Source: a virus. Taken from it: 20,664 nucleotides of DNA. A model generated the notes under the pieces. The model saw only the letters and a program-made list of their open reading frames with translations. It made no database searches and was not told the origin of the DNA. The stretch covers positions 1 through 20,664 of IMG/VR virus record IMGVR_UViG_3300025896_000229; one strand, 5' to 3'. A program made the translations under genes and the position numbers. Of this stretch, positions 14,100-19,374 are shown in pieces (position 1 is the stretch's first letter; each line of letters opens with the position of its first letter).

Positions 14100-14107
14100 G
14101 GTAAATA
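14100..14107 (+). promoter_or_regulatory. Late-type octamer upstream of gene 32
   Basis: GGTAAATA within CTGGGTAAATAGCC. It lies just before the sigma70-like promoter of gp32, so gp32 may be transcribed both early and late. T4 gene 32 is also served by more than one promoter. RNA from here would include the complete hairpin at 14142-14174. Confidence 0.45.
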
Positions 14108-14112
14108 GCCTC

Positions 14113-14141
14113 TTGCTTTAATTTGCAATCATAAGTATAAT
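14113..14141 (+). promoter_or_regulatory. Sigma70 promoter of gene 32
   Basis: TTGCTT (14113-14118) and an exact TATAAT (14136-14141) with a 17-base spacer. The predicted start near 14148 lies inside the 5' arm of the hairpin that follows. The resulting leader is about 85 bases, long for this genome. Confidence 0.75.
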
Positions 14142-14174
14142 ACAACACATGCACAAAGAAAACGCATGTGTTGT
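14142..14174 (+). promoter_or_regulatory. Perfect 11-bp inverted repeat at the gp32 transcription start
   Basis: ACAACACATGC (14142-14152) and GCATGTGTTGT (14164-14174) are exact reverse complements around an 11-base A-rich loop. It directly abuts the -10 box. It may act as DNA (operator) or as an RNA hairpin at or near the 5' end of gp32 mRNA. T4 gp32 represses its own translation through a folded 5' leader, so an autoregulatory role is a reasonable guess. The short TTTT after it also allows weak termination of read-through RNA. Confidence 0.65.
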
Positions 14175-14232
14175 TTTAGTCCACTATAGGGCTTAACACT
14201 CAAACTTACTCAACTTAAAGGTAAAACTCATC

Positions 14233-15219
14233 ATGGCAACATTAGCAGAAATTCGCGCTCGACTAGCAGAGCAAGCACAAAAATCCAGTGGTACAAAGCA
14301 AGGTGGTGGCGACAACTCCATTTATGCACACTGGAACATCCAAGAAGGCACTTCAGCCTCAATTCGATTCCTCCCAGACGCAGACGAAACAAATACATTC
14401 TTTTGGCGTGAACGTCAGATGATCAAGATTCCATTCGCAGGCGTTGCAGGACAAGACGAAAACAAAAAAGTTTACGTACAAGTACCTTGCGTTGAAATGT
14501 GGGGCGAAACATGTCCAGTACATGCCACTATCCGTCCTTGGTTTAAAGATCCAAACATGGAAGCACTGGGCCGTACATACTGGAAGAAGCGTAGTTATGT
14601 TTTCCAAGGTTTTGTTGTTTCAAGCCCAATGGAAGAAGATAGCGTTCCAGAGAACCCAATCCGTCGCTTTGTGATCTCTCCACAGATCTTTACGCTTATT
14701 AAGCAAGCGTTGATGGATCCAGACATGGAAAATATCCCAACTGACTATCAGAATGGAACTGACTTCCGCCTGAACAAGACACAAAAGGGTGGCTACGCTG
14801 ACTACTCAACATCAGGTTGGGCACGTAAAGAACGTAGTTTGAACGAAGTGGAATTGCAAGCAATTGCAACACACGGTTTGTTCAACTTGAACGACTTTAT
14901 GCCAAAGCGTCCTGGCATCGACGAACAAAGAGCAATCTTTGAAATGTTTGAAGCCAGTGTTGAAGGCAAGTTGTACGAGCCAGAACAATGGGGCAAGTTC
15001 TATCGTCCAAGTGGCGTACAGATTGCTAATGCCCCTGGCGCGGCAGCAGACGCTGATGAAGATACACCTGCTAAGGCAGCGCCTGTAGTAACACGTCCAG
15101 CACCTGTTGCTTCACAATCGGCTCCGGCAGCCGCAACAGCACCAGTTGCACCAGCAGAAGGAGCAGCCAAGCCCAGCGTAGACGACATCCTTAAGATGAT
15201 CCGCAGCCGTCAAGCATAA
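14233..15219 (+). CDS. 32: Single-stranded DNA-binding protein gp32
   Basis: 328 aa (T4: 301). gp32 coats ssDNA at replication forks and recombination intermediates and works with UvsX and UvsY. The N-terminus MATLAEIRARLAEQAQKSSG is the cooperativity segment. The DNA-binding core follows with YAHWNIQEGTSASIRFLPD (31-49), a Cys/His cluster C86-x7-C94-x2-H97, and RTYWKKRSYVFQGFVV (114-129), the aromatic/basic DNA path typical of gp32. Residues about 265-312 are an Ala/Pro-rich linker. The last 15 residues, PSVDDILKMIRSRQA, form a conserved-looking amphipathic end instead of the very acidic T4 tail. The zinc site seems smaller than in T4 (His plus three Cys), with one ligand unclear. AAAGG lies about 12 bases before the ATG, within a long structured leader. 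Confidence 0.93.
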   Translation: MATLAEIRARLAEQAQKSSGTKQGGGDNSIYAHWNIQEGTSASIRFLPDADETNTFFWRERQMIKIPFAGVAGQDENKKVYVQVPCVEMWGETCPVHATIRPWFKDPNMEALGRTYWKKRSYVFQGFVVSSPMEEDSVPENPIRRFVISPQIFTLIKQALMDPDMENIPTDYQNGTDFRLNKTQKGGYADYSTSGWARKERSLNEVELQAIATHGLFNLNDFMPKRPGIDEQRAIFEMFEASVEGKLYEPEQWGKFYRPSGVQIANAPGAAADADEDTPAKAAPVVTRPAPVASQSAPAAATAPVAPAEGAAKPSVDDILKMIRSRQA

Positions 15220-15227
15220 TTGACACA

Positions 15228-15248
15228 GGGAGAGCATGATGCTCTCCC
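15228..15248 (+). ncRNA. Strong hairpin between gp32 and uvsX
   Basis: GGGAGAGCA (15228-15236) and TGCTCTCCC (15240-15248) form a perfect, GC-rich 9-bp stem with a TGA loop, eight bases after the gp32 stop codon. There is no U-run after it (ACTTCATC), so it is not a standard terminator. A 3'-end stabiliser or processing site for the gp32 message is more likely. Confidence 0.7.
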
Positions 15249-15269
15249 ACTTCATCTTAAAGGAATAAT

Positions 15270-16343
15270 ATGGCAAAAGCATTCGATGTCTCTAAATTTA
15301 GAAAGAGCATTACAAAAAGTATTGAAGGCCTCTCTGTAGGCTTTAACGACCCAACTGATTGGATTTCCACCAACAACTTTGCACTTAACTATTTGATCAG
15401 TGGAGACTTTAATCGTGGTATCCCAATGGGCAAGGTTACTGTATTTGCCGGCGAGTCTGGCGCAGGCAAAAGTTTTATCTGTAGTGGTAACTTGGTTGCC
15501 AACGCACAAAAGCAAGGCATCTTTCCTATCTTAATTGATACAGAAAACGCTCTGGACGAGAAGTGGTTACATGCACTTGGTGTAGACACTTCCGAGGATA
15601 AGTTGCTAAAACTTAACATGGCAATGATCGATGACGTTGCTAAAATGATCAGCGAGTTTGTGGCACAATACAAAACAATTGCAGAAGGAGAACGTCCTAA
15701 AGTATTGTTTGTACTTGACTCACTTGGCATGTTGTTAACACCAACTGACGTTAATCAGTTTAACGCAGGTGATATGAAAGGTGACATGGGTCGCAAGCCT
15801 AAAGCACTTACATCACTGGTTCGTAATTGTGTAAACATGTTTGGCGATTTAAACTTAGGTTTGGTATGTACTAATCACACATACGCATCGCAAGATATGT
15901 TTGACCCAGATGACAAGATCTCTGGTGGCCAAGGCTTTATCTACGCAAGTTCTATCGTTGTTGCAATGAAGAAAATGAAGCTGAAGGAAGACGAAGACGG
16001 CAACAAGATTACACAGGTTAAAGGTATTCGTGCAGGTTGCAAGATCATGAAAACACGTTATGCCAAGCCTTTTGAATCAGTACAAGTTAAGATTCCATAC
16101 GAAACAGGCATGAATCCTTACAGCGGTTTAACTGACTTGATCGAAGCCAAAGGCATGTTAAAGAAAGAAGGCAATAGTCTTGTTTACACAACAGTTGACG
16201 GTGAAATCATTAAGAAGTTCCGCAAGGGCTGGGAACGCAACGATGATGGTTGTTTGGACACAGTAATGTCAAATATTACATCCAACCCACATATCTTTGA
16301 CAAGAGTGTTCCGCAAGAAGCACCTGAACTAGTCGAGGAATAA
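15270..16343 (+). CDS. uvsX: UvsX, RecA-like recombinase
   Basis: 357 aa (T4: 391). UvsX forms filaments on ssDNA and carries out strand exchange for repair and recombination-dependent replication. Walker A is GESGAGKS (61-68), Walker B is VLFVLDSLG (145-153), and TNHTYAS (201-207) matches the loop preceding the L2 region. KIMKTRYAKPFESVQVKIPYETGMNPYSGLTDL in the last third is typical of UvsX. The C-terminal tail is acidic (PQEAPELVEE), as in many RecA-type proteins. Start: ATG 15270 after AAAGGA at 15260-15265. It is separated from gp32 by a stable hairpin and is followed without a gap by the next gene (stop 16343, ATG 16344). No own promoter is seen. A TTGACA at 15220 has no matching -10. 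Confidence 0.95.
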   Translation: MAKAFDVSKFRKSITKSIEGLSVGFNDPTDWISTNNFALNYLISGDFNRGIPMGKVTVFAGESGAGKSFICSGNLVANAQKQGIFPILIDTENALDEKWLHALGVDTSEDKLLKLNMAMIDDVAKMISEFVAQYKTIAEGERPKVLFVLDSLGMLLTPTDVNQFNAGDMKGDMGRKPKALTSLVRNCVNMFGDLNLGLVCTNHTYASQDMFDPDDKISGGQGFIYASSIVVAMKKMKLKEDEDGNKITQVKGIRAGCKIMKTRYAKPFESVQVKIPYETGMNPYSGLTDLIEAKGMLKKEGNSLVYTTVDGEIIKKFRKGWERNDDGCLDTVMSNITSNPHIFDKSVPQEAPELVEE

Positions 16344-16766
16344 ATGGCCGAAGACCATGAACAATGGTTGAAAACGCAAGGTGTAAAGATCATTGGTCGG
16401 CACACCTTGCGCCGTGCTTCTGCTCCTAGTTTTATGAATTGGGCAAATGATCGAGAACATGATCGCATTGACTGGTCTGAACAATTCACCACAACAGAAG
16501 AACAAGTGTACCAGGTTGAACTTGATGAACGCACAATTGGAAAGTTTGAACGTTTAGAGTCAACTGTCAAGTATGCACTTGAGTATATGGATCGTAAACA
16601 TGGAGGTCAAAGGCCTTCTGCCCCATCAAACGATGTTGCTGATTATTACATTGACAATAAAGAACGTCATCTAGCATTACTACAAGAAAACTCAATGTAT
16701 CGAGACGCCTGGAAAGAGTTTCAATCCATAAGAGCCTTACTTGGTGAAACTCCCCATTGGCCTTGA
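16344..16766 (+). CDS. Unknown 140-aa protein directly after uvsX
   Basis: Not recognised. It begins on the base after the UvsX stop codon, with GAGGA (16335-16339) as ribosome site, so it is co-translated with UvsX. The sequence is charged and probably helical in the second half. It is rich in Asp, Glu, Arg and Trp (FMNWANDREHDRIDWSEQ near 31-48) and ends in GETPHWP. No enzyme motif, signal or membrane segment is visible. The close link with UvsX suggests a helper in DNA metabolism (inference). The next promoter lies inside its last codons (16763-16785). Confidence 0.72.
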   Translation: MAEDHEQWLKTQGVKIIGRHTLRRASAPSFMNWANDREHDRIDWSEQFTTTEEQVYQVELDERTIGKFERLESTVKYALEYMDRKHGGQRPSAPSNDVADYYIDNKERHLALLQENSMYRDAWKEFQSIRALLGETPHWP

Positions 16767-16785
16767 CAACAAGTTCTGCTATAAT
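16763..16785 (+). promoter_or_regulatory. Extended -10 sigma70 promoter, leaderless start
   Basis: TGCTATAAT (16777-16785) is a perfect extended -10 element. A TTGACA lies at 16763-16768 but only 11 bases away, too close to be a normal -35 partner. The predicted start of transcription (about 16792) coincides with an ATG that has no ribosome site. The promoter overlaps the stop codon of the preceding gene. Confidence 0.65.
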
Positions 16786-16791
16786 AGTCTT

Positions 16792-17010
16792 ATGCAACTC
16801 AAACTCTTAATCGAACAACTTCAAACACTATACGAATCTGAAATGCTTCATTATGAAATTATGGGCGAACCAGAAATCATGATTGATTGTTTTAAACGTA
16901 CTGCACCTGGTGAGTTTGTTTATGCAGGCTTCAACGATAAGATAGAGATCCAGCGAAGTAGCGATGGTGTATATCCTATACTAAATGCATTTTGGGATGA
17001 TGAAAGATAA
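16792..17010 (+). CDS. Small unknown 72-aa protein, leaderless
   Basis: MQLKLLIEQLQTLYESE opens a helix, followed by a more beta-like stretch with GEFVYAGFNDKIEIQRSSDGVYPIL. No family recognised. The open frame continues upstream to 16741, but that start would lie within the preceding gene and before the promoter. The ATG at 16792 matches the predicted transcription start of the extended -10 promoter. Its stop (17008-17010) lies one base before the likely start of the SGNH-like gene, so the two are coupled. Confidence 0.6.
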   Translation: MQLKLLIEQLQTLYESEMLHYEIMGEPEIMIDCFKRTAPGEFVYAGFNDKIEIQRSSDGVYPILNAFWDDER

Positions 17011-17011
17011 T

Positions 17012-17809
17012 ATGAGAGTAATGACATTTGGCTGTAGCTTTACCAAGTACCATTGGCCTACATGGGCGGATATCGTACTCAAGCAAGCCGACTTAGCTGG
17101 AATTCAAACCGACAACTGGGGTATGCCTGGTACTGGTAATTTGTTTATTGCCATACAGATACAACAGGCCATTTCCAAAGGTTTGCTAAAAGCCGGTGAC
17201 CATGCATTTATAGCCTGGAGCACCTTGTCAAGAGAAGATAGAATCGTTGACGGCAAATGGCTTACACCTGGTAATATTTTTAATCAAAATACGTATCCGC
17301 AGGATTGGGTAGAAAAATATGCAGATATGGAATTTTATGCACTTCGTGACTGCACATTGATCAATGCAACACGAGCGGCACTAGACGGTCTAGGTATTAA
17401 ACAAACTCAGTTTAGCATGTCCTGGAAAGAACCATATGGTAGCCATGATACTACTACTTCAAAAATTTTAAGAAAAGTTGACGATATATTTGATATTTAC
17501 AAATGCAAATTTGATTGTAAACCAATTTTAGAACTGATACCGTATCCACCACCAGTTACATTACAGGTAAATTGGTCACTAACCAATTTAACAGAAATTT
17601 ATACAGATACACACCATCATCCTGTTGACATGCTAAAATATGTTAAACAAGAATTATGCTCACTTGGCATCCCTTGGTTGACTATCGTTGATCCCAGGGT
17701 TGAAACTTGGACTCATGAATGGGATCATCAAATCAAAACTGCGCCACAACCATTACGGTATGTTGACTTTCCGATAAATCTGCCAAAGAATCAACAATGG
17801 GGCTTTTAA
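17012..17809 (+). CDS. SGNH/GDSL-like hydrolase family protein
   Basis: 265 aa from this start. MRVMTFGCSFTKYHWPTW gives block I with the expected nucleophile Ser9 in GCSFT. NWGMPGTGN (35-43) corresponds to the block II/III Gly and Asn oxyanion positions. DTHHHPVDM near 199-207 supplies the C-terminal Asp-x-x-His type residues. HAFIAWSTLSREDR near 64-77 is the central strand with a conserved Trp. SGNH enzymes cleave esters on sugars, lipids or cell-wall polymers. The target here is unknown. An in-frame ATG at 16985 overlaps the previous gene. I chose 17012 because GCSFT normally lies within ten residues of the N-terminus. It overlaps the cupin gene in a TAATG. No signal peptide, so it acts in the cytoplasm or in the virion. 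Confidence 0.72.
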   Translation: MRVMTFGCSFTKYHWPTWADIVLKQADLAGIQTDNWGMPGTGNLFIAIQIQQAISKGLLKAGDHAFIAWSTLSREDRIVDGKWLTPGNIFNQNTYPQDWVEKYADMEFYALRDCTLINATRAALDGLGIKQTQFSMSWKEPYGSHDTTTSKILRKVDDIFDIYKCKFDCKPILELIPYPPPVTLQVNWSLTNLTEIYTDTHHHPVDMLKYVKQELCSLGIPWLTIVDPRVETWTHEWDHQIKTAPQPLRYVDFPINLPKNQQWGF

Positions 17810-18276
17810 TGATTAAAAAGTTAATGCAACGACTGGGTCGACATCGTGTTATCATGGACCGACGCTCAGATGAACCCTTACTAGAAAGGTATTATGTTTT
17901 CCTTAAAGACCGAACATGGTTTCCATTTAATGTGTTTGTACACAAGTTTTGCAAATCAGACCCAGATGATGTGCATGATCATCCATGGCCTTACGCTACT
18001 TTAATATTGAAAGGCGGATATTATGAATGGACACCTATCTTTGACAAACAAGGTAACAAGTTTAGTGAAGTTGCTGTTTGGCGAGGACCCGGCAGTTTTC
18101 GTGTATGTGGGGCTAGTTCTTACCATCGTATTGAGCTTGATCCTAGCATAGAGTGTTGGACCATGTTCATGCCCGGACCACAACAGCGAGAGTGGGGATT
18201 CCTTGTTAACAACAAGTGGATTGAAAGTGAAACATACTTGTCTAAAATGGCATCACAAAATAACAAAGTCAGCTAA
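17809..18276 (+). CDS. Cupin-fold protein
   Basis: 155 aa from the TAATG overlap at 17809. An upstream in-frame ATG at 17797 is less likely. The core reads DDVHDHPWPYATLILKGGYYEW (about 53-74), then a PGSFRVCGASSYHRIEL block (about 94-110) and CWTMFMPGPQQREWGF (about 116-131). This is the two-motif cupin layout with H56, H58, E73 and H106 as candidate metal ligands. Phages and bacteria have many small proteins of this type, often without known substrate. They may be sugar isomerase- or dioxygenase-like. Coupled translation with the SGNH-like protein suggests one pathway, perhaps modification of a glycan or surface molecule (inference). A hairpin covers its stop codon (18268-18287). Confidence 0.72.
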   Translation: MIKKLMQRLGRHRVIMDRRSDEPLLERYYVFLKDRTWFPFNVFVHKFCKSDPDDVHDHPWPYATLILKGGYYEWTPIFDKQGNKFSEVAVWRGPGSFRVCGASSYHRIELDPSIECWTMFMPGPQQREWGFLVNNKWIESETYLSKMASQNNKVS

Positions 18277-18287
18277 GTATCGCTGAC
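18268..18287 (+). repeat. Hairpin with the cupin stop codon in its loop
   Basis: GTCAGC (18268-18273) and GCTGAC (18282-18287) pair perfectly around an 8-base loop that contains the TAA stop. There is no U-run. It may separate translation of the cargo genes from the following small gene. Confidence 0.45.
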
Positions 18288-18303
18288 CACTAAAGGTGGA
18301 TAT

Positions 18304-18558
18304 ATGGAGAAAAATACAATGAGTGATACATCAGGAGAAATGCTAGTTGAAATGTGGCTAGCAGTTAAACCCTATATTGATAAAAAAGAAAGACCAGATG
18401 CTGCCCTTGCATATTTGCGAGCATCTGAAGACTTTGTTAATTTAGAACAGGCCCAAGAAGATGCCAAGGGATCTGACACAGCACTTGACGGTGCTTTTGC
18501 AGAAATACTTGGTGACATCGAGGAAGAAGTTGAAGAAGACGAAGACGAGGATTATTAA
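18304..18558 (+). CDS. Small acidic unknown protein upstream of uvsY
   Basis: 84 aa from ATG 18304 (AAAGGTGG upstream). An alternative start at 18319 has GGAG nine bases before it and gives MSDTSGEMLVEMW, which looks more like a natural N-terminus. The protein is helical (LVEMWLAVKPYIDKKERPDAALAYLRASEDF) and ends in an unbroken Glu/Asp tail, DIEEEVEEDEDEDY. I recall similar small acidic proteins with a 'KKERxDAA' helix in other marine T4-like phages, without known function. It overlaps the uvsY-like start in a TAATG, so the two are co-translated. The acidic tail could contact basic partners such as UvsY or polymerase (inference). Confidence 0.7.
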   Translation: MEKNTMSDTSGEMLVEMWLAVKPYIDKKERPDAALAYLRASEDFVNLEQAQEDAKGSDTALDGAFAEILGDIEEEVEEDEDEDY

Positions 18559-19019
18559 TGAGTGCTTGGTATAGGAAGGTTGTTGCAGATTTAAGTTGCC
18601 TTCCAGACTGCATTGAATGGTTTGAAGGTGAACTCATTCAAGGCCGCATGGAACTAAAAATAGTTGGTAGCCTTGAAAAGGCCAGTCGTGAAATGCCAGG
18701 CATTGTAGAATACCGATTCAATCAGCTACAAGAGATTGAAGCTATACTCGAGCAACTTAACATCCAACTTCGTAAAGTCAGAAGTGCAAAGTTTCGTCAA
18801 TTTACAGAACATTACAATCGCGCACTAACCAGTCGCGATGCTGAAAAATATGTAGACGGTGAACCAGACGTATGTGACATGGATTCGATTGTAAACGAGT
18901 TTGCACTTGTCCGTAATAAGTTTCTTGGACTTGTCAAGGGGCTTGATAATAAGCAATGGCAAATCACCAACGTGGTAAAACTACGTGTGGCTGGCATGGA
19001 AGATGCCGAACTACGCTAA
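18558..19019 (+). CDS. uvsY: UvsY-like recombination mediator
   Basis: 153 aa (T4 UvsY: 137). UvsY helps UvsX displace gp32 from ssDNA and stabilises the filament. The protein is almost wholly helical. Residues about 47-85 (GIVEYRFNQLQEIEAILEQLNIQLRKVRSAKF) form a coiled coil. Residues about 90-100 (RALTSRDAEKYVDGE) are the Arg/Asp-rich middle. The end NKFLGLVKGLDNKQWQITNVVKLRVAGMED (about 119-148) corresponds to the family's C-terminal helix pair with a Gln/Trp-Ile-x-x-x-x-x-x-R pattern. Identification rests on this layout and the recombination neighbourhood rather than a catalytic motif, since UvsY has none. Start: ATG inside the stop of the previous gene. A strong terminator follows 25 bases after the stop. 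Confidence 0.68.
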   Translation: MSAWYRKVVADLSCLPDCIEWFEGELIQGRMELKIVGSLEKASREMPGIVEYRFNQLQEIEAILEQLNIQLRKVRSAKFRQFTEHYNRALTSRDAEKYVDGEPDVCDMDSIVNEFALVRNKFLGLVKGLDNKQWQITNVVKLRVAGMEDAELR

Positions 19020-19043
19020 TTCTGCTTAAAAACTAGACAACTT

Positions 19044-19069
19044 AGCCCCTTAGTGTTAGGGGCTTTTTT
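19044..19069 (+). terminator. Rho-independent terminator after uvsY
   Basis: AGCCCCT (19044-19050) and AGGGGCT (19058-19064) form a GC-rich stem with a 7-base loop, directly followed by six T (19064-19069). It is the clearest intrinsic terminator in the window and closes the recombination operon before a new promoter. Confidence 0.93.
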
Positions 19070-19105
19070 GTGGCTAAAATACAACACAAAATAGCCAAAA
19101 AACCG

Positions 19106-19134
19106 TTGACAACTGGTCCAAATCGTCGTATAAT
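19106..19134 (+). promoter_or_regulatory. Perfect sigma70 promoter with upstream A-tract
   Basis: TTGACA (19106-19111) and TATAAT (19129-19134), exact consensus, 17-base spacer. An upstream block CCAAAAAACCGTTG (19095-19108) runs into the -35 box and recurs at the next promoter at identical spacing. Just before it lies an inverted repeat TGGCTA/TAGCCA (19071-19076 and 19092-19097), a possible operator. Confidence 0.9.
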
Positions 19135-19159
19135 ATACACTTAAACAGTAAAAAGGAAC

Positions 19160-19315
19160 ATGATGCAGTACACCCTGATTACAAAAACTGGCAAAGTAAT
19201 GCAATTTTATGTCAAGGCTGTCGCTGATATGTATCAGCAAGGTTTAGGCGGTGTTGTATTTTCGCAACAAGACCTAATAACTGTTCAAAATAACCAAAAA
19301 ACGGTTGCTCTTTGA
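19160..19315 (+). CDS. New small gene: 51-aa unknown protein
   Basis: The frame opens with MMQYTLITKTGKVMQFYVKA and ends in QKTVAL before TGA at 19313. A second ATG at 19163 could also be used. AAGGAA lies just upstream, and the gene is preceded by a perfect sigma70 promoter with a leader of about 20 bases, which is stronger support than the length alone gives. The first half looks like two beta strands (YTLITKT, VMQFYVKAV) and the second like a short helix and strand. No family recognised. The last codons double as the A-tract and -35 box of the next promoter, so the gene and the AAA+ gene form an early unit. Expressed from host polymerase at once after infection, it could be a small host-takeover protein (inference). 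Confidence 0.65.
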   Translation: MMQYTLITKTGKVMQFYVKAVADMYQQGLGGVVFSQQDLITVQNNQKTVAL

Positions 19316-19333
19316 GCCAACTAGCAGTATAAT
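19305..19333 (+). promoter_or_regulatory. Sigma70 promoter of the AAA+ gene, twin of the preceding one
   Basis: TATAAT (19328-19333) is exact. The -35 position reads TTGCTC at 17 bases. The upstream block CCAAAAAACGGTTG (19294-19307) differs in one base from that of the promoter at 19106 and lies at the same distance (34 bases) from the -10 box. The predicted start near 19340 gives a leader of about 35 bases with AAAGGAA before the ATG. Confidence 0.75.
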
Positions 19334-19374
19334 CAATACTGTAGCAAGTTAATTCATCCACGCAAAGGAACAAC

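Noticed and set aside
15220-15248. TTGACA after gp32 as a uvsX promoter
   Set aside because: The sequence 17 bases downstream is TCTCCC, which is no -10 box, and the region is better explained by the hairpin.
16741-16791. Upstream extension of the 72-aa gene
   Set aside because: It uses a TTG start inside the previous gene and before the promoter. The ATG at 16792 fits the predicted transcript start.
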